A stretch of 64,000 bases of DNA, from assembly GCA_003184365.1 (NCBI GenBank), contig NKYR01000059.1, positions 160,249 to 224,248 on the forward strand, given 5' to 3'. The stretch's first letter is position 1. Every line of letters starts with the position of its first letter. Origin of the DNA: Evernia prunastri (lineage: Eukaryota; Ascomycota; Lecanoromycetes; Lecanorales; Parmeliaceae). This document shows positions 35,805 through 47,207 of this stretch, piece after piece. The notes under the pieces were generated by a model. That model saw only the letters and a list, made by a program, of their open reading frames with translations, searched no databases and was not told the origin of the DNA. Made by a program: the position numbers and the translations under genes.

Positions 35805-37727
35805 TCAAGGGTGGCTGTTCTCGCCCAAAATGCCAATTTTCTGCGCATTCATCCAGGTCGGCATCCAGCTTCCCCTATTAGCCTTCTTTCTGGCCGCTAC
35901 AGCAGCCGCATCTTCTTCTTGTTTCGGATTCTCCTGCACCAATCTCAAAGGCCTCAAACGATTTTGCGTCATGACAGCCCCAGTGTAGTTGTTGGTCCCA
36001 CCGTTACCGTTGCTGCGGGGCGGACTACCATCCACGCCACCACTATGATCGCTAAATGTGCTATTCGAGCTGCTTCCTGCATTGTTACCTTCGCGAGAAG
36101 CTCGGCTTGCACTGGTAGATGGTACGCGAGACGTGGGGTTTGAAGTAGCAGCGATTTGAGGGGAGAAAAACGATGTCCGAGCTGTAGTAGTCACGCCAGG
36201 CGAAATACCAGGGCTGAGCATAGGCCCACCCGAGCCTGTAGATGGTGGACCACGATACATTTGGTTGACTAGAGGAGCAGCGCTGGGCATTTCAGACTGC
36301 GAACGTAGATGCAGGCTCGTCCGAACAGGTTGAGGACGATCAAGTGGTATGATGGGTTCTTTGGGTGGATCTTCATTTGGTGCTGCAGCAGCAGCAGCAG
36401 GAGCAGCTGCTATCTGGCTTCTAGGGCGAGGGCGTTTTCCGGATCCGGCGATGACTGATGTCGCTCTTTGCAAGAAACTAGGGGCAGGTTCGTCGTCTTT
36501 GGCTGGTGGCGGTGGTGGTAGCTCCTTGTCGGTGTTGGCATTCTGGGGCCGGGGCGCACCGGACATGAGGTCGGGTGTTTTGTCAAGGATGTTTTCGAAT
36601 TCCTTGTGTGACAGCAGACGGCCGATGATAGTCTCGATGTACTTGGCCAGAGCCTTATTCTGGTCTTTGAGTGACTTCACTTCCGTTTCTAGTCGTCGGT
36701 ATTCATCCGACTTTTCGTCCGTGGACTCCATCTCTTCAGAGCCCAGCTCTTCAGCTAGAGAGCCTAGTCCGGAAGATTGTTGCATTGCGTCTGTTTTGCT
36801 AAAGTCCCCATTCAGAGTCTTCTCGCTTAGAAGCAGCTGGAAGCTCTCGTTATCCTCCATGAGACGTGCATTGGCGATGCGAGTTTCCAAGAGTTGCTTC
36901 TCCAACTCGTGAACACGCCCTCCTCCATCCGTGTCCAGTTCCATAATCTTAATCTGGGCTTCAGCTAGTTCCAGACGCAGTGACTTGATGACCTGATCCT
37001 TCTGCATCACCTGCTTTGAGGTATCTTGCTTGGAAAGGTCTTTAGAATCTTTGCGTGAAGCCGCAGCGGGTGGAGCAAATTGATCACTTTCACGAATTCT
37101 GGGTGATCCTGTTCTGGCATCTTCAATGTTATTCCTTGATTCCCGTTGTGCCAGAGTTTCTTTCAGTCGCTGATTGGCGGAAATTAGTTCGTCCTCCCTC
37201 CCCTTCTGCTCAGCTTTGTCCTTCAGCATCGATGCCCGCTCAGTCTCATACATTTCTTGCATTTCCCGTCTCTTCCGGGCAGATTGGACCCGATCACTTT
37301 CAAGTTCCTCGATGTCCCTGTTGCTCTGATGCAACCTATCCTCAAGCTGGCCCTGCTCTTGTTGACTTTCATCCAAGCGTGCCTGCATTAAGCTCAACTG
37401 ACGCTGATACTGTTCGGATGCGGTTTCGGCCTTCTGTACCCGACTTCTGAGCTCGTCCATCAGTGAGACATGCTCCGCCCTTGCATCATCCTCACTAGCC
37501 TCATCTGAAGCCGTAGTATTCATGCTTAGAAAGCTCGTCTGAGGAGAAGATCGGGCCGTACCGCCTCGCCCAGGCTTTGATACTCCACCGCGTAGAGAAG
37601 TTGATCTGCCTATACCATTGATGCTTGTAGAAGACTTGGAGGGTGAGGATCGGGAAGTAGGGTTGGCTGAAGGCCTCGTATTTGTGCCATTGTTTGGAGG
37701 CGCGGTCCTCTTGTTGGGAGCTGACAT
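35805..37727 (-). CDS. Coiled-coil protein, conserved in Pezizomycotina, function unknown
   Basis: The likely start is the Met at 37727 (MSAPNKRTAPPNNGT), giving 640 residues; the frame continues upstream to 37814 but that part looks untranslated. After a basic Ser/Pro-rich head, long coiled coils run from about residue 80 to 350, with heptad-rich segments such as LMDELRSRVQKAETASEQY and LIKSLRLELAEAQIKIMEL-like stretches, ending in KSLKDQNKALAKYIETIIG. A disordered Pro/Ala/Ser-rich region follows. The C-terminus has QNRLRPLRLVQENP and KKANRGSWMPTWMN. The family is known to me only as uncharacterised fungal coiled-coil (often labelled M-protein-like) proteins. The gene shares a 403-bp divergent promoter region with RPL30. 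Confidence 0.8.
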   Translation of the reverse strand: MSAPNKRTAPPNNGTNTRPSANPTSRSSPSKSSTSINGIGRSTSLRGGVSKPGRGGTARSSPQTSFLSMNTTASDEASEDDARAEHVSLMDELRSRVQKAETASEQYQRQLSLMQARLDESQQEQGQLEDRLHQSNRDIEELESDRVQSARKRREMQEMYETERASMLKDKAEQKGREDELISANQRLKETLAQRESRNNIEDARTGSPRIRESDQFAPPAAASRKDSKDLSKQDTSKQVMQKDQVIKSLRLELAEAQIKIMELDTDGGGRVHELEKQLLETRIANARLMEDNESFQLLLSEKTLNGDFSKTDAMQQSSGLGSLAEELGSEEMESTDEKSDEYRRLETEVKSLKDQNKALAKYIETIIGRLLSHKEFENILDKTPDLMSGAPRPQNANTDKELPPPPPAKDDEPAPSFLQRATSVIAGSGKRPRPRSQIAAAPAAAAAAPNEDPPKEPIIPLDRPQPVRTSLHLRSQSEMPSAAPLVNQMYRGPPSTGSGGPMLSPGISPGVTTTARTSFFSPQIAATSNPTSRVPSTSASRASREGNNAGSSSNSTFSDHSGGVDGSPPRSNGNGGTNNYTGAVMTQNRLRPLRLVQENPKQEEDAAAVAARKKANRGSWMPTWMNAQKIGILGENSHP

Positions 37728-38130
37728 GCTTTGGAAGCCACAGATTACTCCAACAGCCCGTAAAACTCTATAATTAATAGCATTCCTTGGTCCACCACCT
37801 GCGCTATTTATCAAAAGTCGGCAAACTCAACGGTGATGATGATAACGATGATGATGATTAGGATGGTCCCACGAAGGCCTGCGCAATGCCTCCAGAGTCT
37901 CAGCTTTATTATTGACGTGTTGGACTTTCTGGCAAAGCAATGATCAATGTCCGGGCCCCGGCTCGGTCAGTAAACATAAAGTACGACTACGGGTCCGCTT
38001 TGTCTTGGCATTCTCGGCACGCTAAATCATCCCACACAAAATCCGTCGCTGAGAAATTCCGCGACTACACCATCAAAAAGACCGGAGCGCATTAAATACA
38101 TCTCAACGACAAAGGCAAGAAAGCGCAACG
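37728..38130. promoter_or_regulatory. Divergent promoter region between the coiled-coil gene and RPL30
   Basis: The 403 bases separate the two start codons. A GATGAT-rich simple run lies at 37833-37862. No TATA box is evident, in line with ribosomal protein promoters. Confidence 0.5.
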
Positions 38131-38888
38131 ATGGCACCAGCAGGAACTAAGAAAGCGAAGAAGACGGCGGAGTCGATCAATTCACGACTGGCGCTTGTCA
38201 TGAAGAGTGGGAAAGGTTCGTAACTTCTCAGTCATAGACGTGGATACCCAGCTCAACATGCTAAAGACTGACACCACGACTTTTCTAGTGACATTGGGAT
38301 ACAAGAGCACTCTGAAGACACTTCGATCTGGAAAAGCTAAGCTGGTCATCATTGCCGGCAATACTCCTCCTCTACGTACGTTTTCCCCGAAGTCCATCCT
38401 TCGTCTTGTGGATCAGATCATGGGTCTTGAGGCTTGTCTTGGGGGTGTTTACCCTGTAGACGTATTCGAAGGCTCAATAAAATCCGTTGAACGGCAACGC
38501 TGACCCGAATTACAATCCAGGCAAATCTGAGTTGGAATACTACTCCATGTTGTCGAAGACCAACGTGTAAGGCGTCCTCATAAGAATCACATCGAATGGT
38601 TATCGCTGACAGTCTTCATAGGCATCACTTTGCAGGAAACAACGTAAGCAATCCTGCCCATCCATCTATTATACCCTGTCATACCCCTTTCAGTCCAACG
38701 ACAAGACCCTGGTCTTCAGGACTTGCCCAACGAAGGAGTCTTGTTATAAAGACTTTGGAGGGTACACATGTACTGACTTCTGACCGTAGATCGAGCTGGG
38801 TACCGCTTGTGGGAAACTCTACAGATGTTCTACGATGGCTGTGTTGGACGCTGGTGACTCGGATATCTTGACTGGTGCTACATCGTAG
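38131..38888 (+). CDS. RPL30: 60S ribosomal protein L30 (eL30)
   Basis: Five exons (38131-38215, 38289-38375, 38521-38566, 38622-38643, 38790-38888) give 112 residues. Read in order: MAPAGTKKAKKTAESINSRL, VTLGYKSTLKTLRSGKAKLV, IIAGNTPPLRKSELEYYSML, SKTNVHHFAGNNIELGTACG and the end VLDAGDSDILTGAT. This is a full eL30, an RNA-binding L7Ae-fold protein of the large subunit. Exon 4 is only 22 bases (HHFAGNN). In yeast L30 represses splicing of its own transcript; whether this gene does so cannot be read from the sequence, though its four introns give scope for it. RPL10 follows 410 bases downstream on the same strand. Confidence 0.95.
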
Positions 38889-39298
38889 ACATAGAAGGTA
38901 CTTTCTACGGTAACAAGGAAATAAAGTCAACATCACCGTGCATTGGGCATTGTTCTGTGCCCATAAATTCTTCTGCACCGAGTGATCATAGGGTAGTGCA
39001 ATTGACTGGATCACCAGCTGAGTAAGAGTATAAGCCATAAGATCTAAGTTTTGATTTCGTGAAACATGAGCAACGCCCTGTCGATTCCTCTAACAAAGCA
39101 GACATGTAGGGCTAGGGCTATGTCCGTAAGCGATTTAGTGGCAAATTCGCTGCTTGGAAATCAAGCGATTAGCGAGGAACCGAAAGCGAAGCGAATTATG
39201 ACTCCAAATATAACCACTTCTTTGACAACAATTTCCTTCCTTTGACCATAACATATACCGTTCGCAAGAAGTGCAATATCTCCTAGACAGTCAACGAG
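38889..39298. other. Intergenic between RPL30 and RPL10
   Basis: The stretch holds the RPL30 3' end and the RPL10 promoter and leader. No other gene was seen. Confidence 0.6.
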
Positions 39299-40258
39299 AT
39301 GGCACGTCGTCCAGCAAGATGTTATCGCTACTGCAAGAACAAGGTGAGTGCGGTCTTTTAGAGTTATGCCCAGTGTGTCTTTTTGTGGGCGGAGGACAGC
39401 GCCTGTAGTACAATCCTCACAAGGACCTCATCAGTCGCCATCCGACATCACTGCTGACTCCCAATCTTCCTCCAGCCATATCCCAAGTCCCGCTTCAACC
39501 GCGGTGTCCCCGATCCCAAAATCCGCATCTTCGACCTGGGCCGCAAGCGTGCCAATGTCGACGAATTCCCCCTCTGCGTCCACATGGTCTCCAACGAGTA
39601 CGAGCAGCTGTCCTCCGAAGCCCTCGAGGCCGCCCGTATCTGCGCAAACAAGTATGTTTTCCAAAAGATCCCACACACCTTCAAAGTCCGAAGCCACATC
39701 AGCAAGATCCTAACAGTCTTCACCCGCACAGGTATCTCGTCAAAATCGCCGGCAAAGAAGGCTTCCATCTCCGCGTCCGCGCCCACCCTTACCACGTCGT
39801 CCGCATCAACAAGATGTTGTCGTGTGCCGGTGCCGATAGACTGCAGACTGGAATGCGTGGCGCGTGGGGCAAGCCCAACGGAACCGTCGCCCGTGTGAAT
39901 ATCGGCCAGATTCTCCTGTCCGTGCGGACCCGTGACAATCGTACGTCTTCACCGCAAATTGCGCTTTCGATACCCCTGATAAAAAGATCCGATTTCACTG
40001 ACTCACCAAAACCCCACAGACCGCGCCACAGCCATCGAAGCCCTCCGTCGCTCCCAGTACAAATTCCCAGGCCGCCAAAAGATCATCGTCTCCAAGAACT
40101 GGGGCTTCACGCCTCTTCGCCGTGACGAATACCTCGAGAAGCGTGCGGAAGGCAAGGTCAGGATTGATGGGGCTTACGTGCAGTTCCTGAGGAACAAGGG
40201 CCCTATTGAGCGTAACGTTGGGGTGTTCCCGGACGCGTTTGAGACTGCTGAGGCCTAG
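39299..40258 (+). CDS. RPL10: 60S ribosomal protein L10 (uL16)
   Basis: Four exons (39299-39343, 39476-39651, 39732-39940, 40020-40258) give 222 residues, the normal size. Motifs in order: MARRPARCYRYCKNK, PYPKSRFNRGVPDPKIRIFD, NVDEFPLCVHMVSNEYEQLS, HPYHVVRINKMLSCAGADRL, QTGMRGAWGKPNGTVARV and KFPGRQKIIVSKNWGFTPL, ending FPDAFETAEA. uL16 joins the large subunit late in the cytoplasm, and its loading is linked to release of the export adaptor Nmd3. All introns follow GT-AG and keep phase. The first exon ends right after MARRPARCYRYCKNK. Confidence 0.97.
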
Positions 40259-41513
40259 GGTTTTACCATGTGTTGTTTGAAAAGTTAAACTACGTCGTGG
40301 CAATGCATGGATGGTTATGGTCACATGCAATTAGCTAGCTAGAGCAATACAACATCTTTCAAGAAACTTGCTTCGACAAGATCACGCTCCTTAGTCTTTG
40401 CCCAGCCGCTCTTTCACAACCATCAATTTCCACCAAAGAACCTACAGAACTCCCACCCTTCTCCTCTTCCTACTCCTCGTCCCCTCACACCCCTCCCATG
40501 TCTCTTCCAACCCCTCCCAACCTCATCCCTCATCCCTCTCCTCCCATCTCCTCTCCCCCCTCCACCCCGATTCTTTCCCCCCTTCCCCCTCCCCGCACCG
40601 CTCCCATCTTCAGACCCCTCCATCCCCCAGTCTTCAAACATGACTCTCCCTTACCTCATTCTCCTACCTCGTCCCTCCCATTCAACTCTCCCCTCTCCCT
40701 CCCCCCCCCCTCTCCCCCCAATCCCCACCTCACGGCCCCTAATTCCCCTCTCAATCACGCTGGCGGCATCTCCAATGCATCTCGTCCAAGCGTGCTGTTT
40801 TGGCTGCGTGGTTGATGTGCAGCTCTGAGAGCTTCGTGGCGGGTTGGAGGATAGGAGGGGAAAGAGGAGGGGATGGGAATGGGGATGGGGATGGGGAAGC
40901 GCTTTTTTTTTCTGTGATGGAGGAGCGATGGGGAGGGAGGGAGGGAGAGGGGGAGGGGGATGAGAGTGTGTCTGTTCGGGTGGAGAGGGGGAAATGAGAT
41001 AGCTGGGGGGAGAGACGAAAGGGGACAGGGCGTGATGTTTGGTCTGGTTCACATGTGCAGTCTTCTTTTTGTTTTGTGTATGTTTTGGGGGGTGAGGTGC
41101 TGGGAACTATGCTGCTTGTCTGTTCTTCAGCTTGTACATCCGCCATGGTATATAGATGCACTACTCGTTCGATATTTACTTTTTGATTCTCATGATGCTC
41201 GCTCAGTGGGAACGTAGGACGTGGTCAAGTTTCCGGTGCCTCTTCAACTCGGCATTCTTCGTCTCATCTACCTCTCCAGTAGTCTTGATTCAGATTGATT
41301 GTTCGGAGCGGACTCGGCTTCATAGAGTCGCTTTGGGTTGTGAAATAATCGTAGCCATGCTGCCAAAAACGGTTCGTCGCAGGCCTAGTCTCGTGGACGA
41401 ATCGGTCAGCGTAAAAGAGGCGTTTCCTCACTGACATCGCGCCGTTTCTCATTTGGCAAGCTACACAGTAATCAGCAATCGGCCCTCCAGAACACAAGCT
41501 CATACAATCCCTC
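40259..41513. other. Intergenic low-complexity region downstream of RPL10
   Basis: 40440-40740 is strongly CT-rich on the plus strand and 40830-41000 is strongly GA-rich. Together they give many false Pro/Ser- or Gly/Arg-rich frames. No gene has support. Confidence 0.65.
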
Positions 41514-42203
41514 TTACGCGAGCAAACCGACAAAAGCCCAAAAGTAAAACGTAAAAACGAACGCCATCACCCACTCCACAAACCCACAGCTCTTGAACTG
41601 CCCCGTCCAGAGCAAGCCCGTGAAAGCGCTCCCCAGCAAAACCTCCACCGCCAGCAGGCCGTTGCTGCAGACCGCGCTCCGCCGCAACAGCGCATTCCCC
41701 CTCGCGGGCCCCGGCCACATCTCGCTCCACAGCACAAACGCCGTGCAGACGCAGCTCAGCGCCGTGCCCGCCAGGCCCAGGAACAGGAACGTCCGATGCG
41801 CGCCCGGATGGCCGTGGTTATCCAAGAACGTGATGCAGATGCGGCACGGGCACGCCGCCGCGTCGACGACGCACGCCGAGATCGAGGCCCACTTCTCCGC
41901 GCGGGGCTGCTCCTCGCCGCCCGGTTTCCGGGCGGATAGGATGCGCTCGTGCCGCGCGAGGTGCACGGAGACGAGGGTGCCCGTCAGGGTGAGGGAGGTG
42001 ATGATGCCGCCGGTTATGAAGAGGGGTTGCAGGCGGAAGGCGCCGATGTCGGAGATGAAGGCGACGTAGGGGTTGGCCTGGCCGGGGTAGCGGGGGCGGC
42101 CCTCGGCGAGCCAGTAGATGAGGAGCGCGAGGAGGGTGATGGCCCAGACGATGCCGGTGGTTAGGGGGAGGAGTTTGAGGTGGTGGAAGACGGGGCGGGG
42201 CAT
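41514..42203 (-). CDS. Frag1/DRAM/Sfk1 family membrane protein
   Basis: A single minus-strand frame of 229 residues starts at 42203 with MPRPVFHHLKLLPLTTGIVW. It has about six hydrophobic helices: TTGIVWAITLLALLIYWL, QPLFITGGIITSLTLTGTLV, the segment around ACVVDAAACPCRICIT, RTFLFLGLAGTALSCVCTAF, LAVEVLLGSAFTGLLW and VEWVMAFVFTFYFWAF. The family signature is the YVAFISDIGAF loop after helix 1 and the EWVMAFVFTFYFWAF helix near the end. Yeast Sfk1 helps regulate plasma-membrane phosphoinositides and lipid asymmetry; mammalian DRAM acts at lysosomes. Which applies here is unknown. The usual cytosolic C-terminal tail is missing, so a short 3' exon may lie downstream. The gene is very GC-rich. 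Confidence 0.8.
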   Translation of the reverse strand: MPRPVFHHLKLLPLTTGIVWAITLLALLIYWLAEGRPRYPGQANPYVAFISDIGAFRLQPLFITGGIITSLTLTGTLVSVHLARHERILSARKPGGEEQPRAEKWASISACVVDAAACPCRICITFLDNHGHPGAHRTFLFLGLAGTALSCVCTAFVLWSEMWPGPARGNALLRRSAVCSNGLLAVEVLLGSAFTGLLWTGQFKSCGFVEWVMAFVFTFYFWAFVGLLA

Positions 42204-45200
42204 GTTGGCTTGTTTAAAAGGTCAAGGGGAGCGCGGTTCTTGATTTTATTTACCAAAAGGAAGGGGGAAGGCTTTAAACATATCATGAAGATTTTTCCAA
42301 TGGTGTTCGGCTAGTTGAATGGGGTTGGCCACTGCGCTGGGCCTGCGACTTCTGTCTCACGATAAAGGTTGAAGCTACTCGGACGATGATATTGTATTCA
42401 ACAGCCGTCATCACTATCTAGAAGTATACTTTTGTTGCCTGGTTGAATCGAGCGGTATCGTAGGAAGAATTGCATGTCTGATCAGATGACATTATTTAAA
42501 GCATTCATGGCCAATCGACGATGGGACTTTCAAGACTTTCGGTAAATCTCGTCATTCCCGAACAAAAGGGCCAAGTGTGGGGCAAAAATTACCATTCCCC
42601 GCTCGGTCACTCGGCGAGCTCGGCTCCACTCGGTACTTGCTGTACCTTACATAGGCTCATAGGTAGAGTATTTCCTGTTTAATCGAAGCTCGCAGGCGTG
42701 GCAGGCTATCGAAGTCGGCACACGATACCTATATCCTGGAAGGCTCTCCGCTCTGGTCTCACCGTGACTATGGCGGCCATCAGAAACCATAACGAAGTAC
42801 CGACTGTTGTTCTTTTACAAGCAGATGATATCAACGACGGCGAAAGCTTTCGCCACTGGCCTTCGAGCGCCTGTGTACCGGAAATGGGCAACGAGAGTTG
42901 GACTTCTCTCCTTGGATCAACTAGGAAATGCAGCCTCTTTAAATTCAGGAAACCCGGCGCATCACCATGTCTTTTCGGACAGCTGCAAAACCAGTCTATG
43001 GTAATAATGCGGGCACTGCTCTATGAGTCCCTCGAAGCTTCCCACGCGGAACAGCGGGAAAAGCGGGAAAAGTGGTTGGTCTTCGGGCCCTGCCTCTCAG
43101 CCTATTTTCCCTGCAAGTACAGTAGAATGAAGACTGAAAAGCAAAATGAATACGTTAACAGCATAAGTGAGACATAGCCCTTGGCCACATTCATCTTTCT
43201 CGTACCGTACCAAAGACTCCTAGTTAAAACCACTTGCCAGTAACATCACTGCTCTGGACTTCATATCAACACTACCTTGGTAGAGACTGTGCAGGGCTAT
43301 CTGACGCGCTTTGCGGATACGGGCCAGCCCCTTCCTCCTGAATTGCCGTCTATCAGCCCCGGGAGACCGGAACTGACGGTGCCAAAATCGAGGAAGCGAC
43401 TTTGCGGGTCCAATGCTGGATGAGAGGGGCATCAAGCAGCCATCGGAAAGGTGTTAGTTCTGGCAGGATGTCCCGTGCCTGTTGAACTTTATTAGCTTGC
43501 AAGAGCGTTGATTGAGATGTGATATGAGTTCGTGAGGGGGCAGAAAAGATGACTCTCAATCCCCGTCCGGCTGTCCAGGAAAGTATCGGGTACTGTCATT
43601 CTGTATAGGTCGTTAGACAGGAACATAGCATTTCAAATCTTTCATGACGCCCAGATACTTCCCGCACAGAACAGGGATTCGGTGTGTAAATCTGGGACAC
43701 CAGCTTGGACAATTGCTGAATCCTTTCCGTATACCTCAACCCAAGACCCGCCGCGCAAACACCACCTGTTTGATATAATGATTTTCGAACACGAATCGAT
43801 CTTTTCCATTTCTTCCACTTCCCCCATCTTGTCCGAAGACCCTCCGCATCTTCTTATCATCCCACCCCAGCGCTCTCTGCGTGCTCGAGAAGCGGAAGCT
43901 CAGTAGCATATCCGCTTAGTTACACTCTTCATGTTCCGAGAGCCGTGTAGGAACCACCCCGTCCGTCTCAGATACGCATGCAAGGATGAGCTGGTGTCGG
44001 GCGCGGTGGGTGCATTGGGTCCCCCATCCTTTTTTTTTCTCTCTCTTCATTTTTTGCTCTCCGGCTTTGTCTCCCCGCACTTTCTGTCATTGTCATCCTC
44101 CTCGAATTGGATTTGCGTCGACGCTCTGGAGTGTTGGGGACGATACGGTCGAATGGATTTGCAAGGGTACGGGTAGGATGGTCTGGGATCCCAAGACATA
44201 TTGTTGCGGTGGGGGAAGCGGGGGGCAGGGTTTGTGTAGGCACGGCGATGCGCTTGAGATGGTCTTCCTCTTTAGGCACCGTTTAGAGGAGTCTGTGCGG
44301 CGGCGGCGAGGTGAGCGTTCAGCTGTGTGTGGGAAGTATTGCGACATGTTTCGATGCGGATTGAGTAAGCGAGGAATATGGTTGGTGATCGACTTCCATA
44401 ATGGAAACGATCTAACTTTCGAGCTACTGATGCTACTGATGCGCGGTCAGTAGGGAAGAATCTACCTTTAAGCGCAGCACGTATGTTAGTCACACTAGAT
44501 GCATCATCTATCTAAATAAATACGATTCGAATAGTTACTATTTTACGTGGCTCAATTCCAAGACTAATGATTTGGAAGCTACCAGGTTCGTACCTTGTTT
44601 GATTCCTTTTGGCGCTGGGTACCATGATGTTGTGCTTCTTATTTTCTGATCCTACTCCCGGACGTCTACATCTTTCTGTTGAGTCGTGCTTCTCTCATGT
44701 CAATATCTATGCGTGCCAACAAGCAGAACATCAAGGCATGGGCTCGTCCTTAACCAGGAATAAGTTGCTGCCGAGAAAGATTTACCTGTCTAAAATCTCA
44801 GACGATATCTCAGGGCCTAATTCTTTCAACAAATCATGGCACCCGCGTTCGAGAAAAACATCTGGAAATCTGGTAGTAATGGCATTAACATGGAGGAGTT
44901 TGAATATCCTCCCTCGTTGTTTCTTAGCTCCGTCTGTCTCTTCTTCACTGCACTTATTACATTGAAGTTATTTTGCCCGGATGTCATTGCTCTAGCCCTA
45001 TGAAGTTGCCGTCGTCCGGGACTAGCCATCCTACACGTACCTTATGAGTGGTGGAAGTGAGGGGTTAACATCACCCGTGAAAATCACCGTGCACAAGACG
45101 AGAGGGAGGAATACTCCTCCTTTGATACCCTTCTTACCTTCTGCATATCCCACACCGAAGTTACTGGCATTTGAGATCTTTCGACCACCTTCATTCAGTA

Positions 45201-45209
45201 GTCGCTCCA
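42204..45209. other. Long intergenic region, no supportable gene
   Basis: The longest frame, 42698-43177 (+, no ATG at its start), has no recognisable family. Others near 43.9-44.4 kb overlap on both strands. A poly-T tract lies at about 44030-44050. The P450 promoter should lie in the last few hundred bases. Confidence 0.45.
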
Positions 45210-47207
45210 ATGCTTTCGACTATAGCAGTGGCCTTGATGGTCTCATTCACACTCTATGCGCTGAAGATATACACACAATTCGCTCGAAACCTCGCCGCCG
45301 CAAAGAAATCGGGAATCCCTTACGTGATTGTCCCTTTCTACCAGGTCAATAGACTGTATCAGCTATCACAAGTTTTCCTGGTACCTATTGTGCGCAAGTT
45401 GCCCCACTCATGGACCGAGCCATGGTTTGACTTAACGCTGGTGCAATGGGGCTGGGGGATGAGATACGAGCCCTTCAAGCGACTCGGCACCGATACCTTC
45501 TTGACTGTCAGCCCCGAACGAAACGGGCTGTATACTGCAGATGCAGACGTCATCAGCCAGATCACCACTAGAAAAAGCGATTTCCCGAAACCACTCGAAT
45601 TATATGATTCTCTCAAGATATACGGTAATAATGTGTTGACATTAGAAGGACAATTGTGGAGGCACCACAGGAAGATCACAAGTGCCCCATTCTCGGAAAA
45701 GACTAATCACCTAGTATGGACCGAGGCTCTGGAGCAGTGTCAGGCGATGGTAACTGGCTGGTTCGATGGTAAAACTGGAGATTCAAGCAGCAAGACAATC
45801 TACACACTCGCGGATGATGCAATGAAATTGAGTCTGTATGTGATCAGTAGGGCTGGCTTTGGGGTCAGTCTACGCTGGTCCGAGGCTGAAGAAGGCAAAT
45901 ACGAAAAAGAGCGCAGTGCGGCAAGCCTAGAGATTGCCCAGGATCACACCATGAGCTACGCAGATGCCATAGCATCGCTCTTGCAAAATGTCATTTGGAT
46001 TCTTATCCTGCCACCTTGGCTTCTGAGTAATTCAACGACCGAATCACATGTGCTGGGCTCTCGCTAATTCGCTCTAGAGCATCTGCCGTTCCAAAAGACC
46101 AAAGTATCGCATACAGCCTTCATCGAATGGGGTAAGTACATGAACGAAATCTATCAGCAAAAGAAAGCGGCGGTCTTGAAAGGGAAGGAAGGTGAACATC
46201 TCGACCTGATGATTGCCCTCGTCAAGGGCGCTGGGATCATGAAAGAGTCATCGACAGGAGAAAAGCCTCCGGCGCAGGCTCTGACAGACGAGGAGATACT
46301 CGGTAATGCCTTCCTGTTCATACTTGCGGGTCATGAGACAACGGCCAATTCCCTCCATTTCTGCCTGGTCCTACTTGCTATGAACATAGCTGCTCAACGA
46401 CGCCTTCAAACCGATCTCGATGACATCTTCCAGGGTCGCCCTGTCAGCGAGTCCGACTATGAGGAAATAATACCCAAATTATTTGGCAGTATAGCCGGAG
46501 CAGTACTCAATGAAGAGCTTCGGGTACTGGCGCCTGTGATCGGCATACCTAAATCTACCCCGAAAGACAGTCCTCAACCTCTCGAAGTTGGAGGGAAACC
46601 CTGCACTGTACCTGCAGACTGCTATATCCAACTCGTCACACCTGCCGTGCACCGCAATCCAAATTATTGGCCAACCGGTCCACCCGCGAACCCCAATAAG
46701 CCAACCCATCCTCTCTCAAATTTGGACAATGATCTCGAAGAATTCAAACCCGAAAGATGGCTTTTGAGCTCTGACGCCGCAGACACTGCGAGAATGCTTG
46801 ACGACCGGGTTGCCGACACTGAAGCTTCCGATATAGGTGTCAACACGACGGCGGACATTTCAGCAGCATTATATCGCCCGCCAAAAGGTGCTTTCATACC
46901 CTTCAGCGAAGGGCCTCGGTCCTGTCTAGGGCGACGTTTCGCACAGGTCGAAATTCTTGCGGTCCTCGCGCTCATCTTCTCCCAGTACAGCGTGGAACTG
47001 GCCGTGGATGCGTATGCCAGTGACGAAGAAGTCGGCAAGATGGACGACCAGACTAAGGTCGAGGTCTGGACTAAGGCCAGAGACGAGGCGAACAGGCAGC
47101 TCAACGAGGACATGGGGACTATCTTCACACTACAACTTCGGACAGGTGCCATCGGACTCCGCCTTGTGAAGAGCGGAAAGGAGAGGTTCGATTTCAATGC
47201 AGACTGA
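45210..47207 (+). CDS. Cytochrome P450 monooxygenase
   Basis: Exons 45210-46026 and 46078-47207, joined across a 51-bp intron (GTAATT donor, TCTAG acceptor), give 648 residues. An N-terminal anchor (MLSTIAVALMVSFTLYALKI) predicts an ER-membrane enzyme. Standard landmarks are the C-helix LWRHHRKITSAPFS, the I-helix AGHETT (Ala356 onward), ExxR in NEELRVLAPV, FKPERW, and the heme loop FSEGPRSCLGRR with Cys555 as the iron ligand. It would oxidise a small hydrophobic substrate using electrons from a P450 reductase. The protein is longer than the usual 500-540 residues. About 45 residues separate FKPERW from the heme loop, and a charged segment follows the core. No other biosynthetic gene lies next to it, so the substrate cannot be guessed. 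Confidence 0.93.

Noticed and set aside
36349..36912. 187-codon plus-strand frame
   Set aside because: Antisense to the coiled-coil gene; its low-complexity Ser/Gly content mirrors that gene.
40398..41161. Overlapping Pro/Ser- and Gly/Arg-rich frames on both strands
   Set aside because: CT- and GA-rich low complexity downstream of RPL10, with no consistent coding signal.
42698..43177. 159-codon frame on the plus strand
   Set aside because: No ATG at its start, no recognisable domain, no splice context; kept only as a note in the intergenic entry.
45210..47207. P450 as part of a secondary-metabolite cluster
   Set aside because: No synthase, transporter, regulator or second tailoring enzyme within the neighbouring 10 kb.
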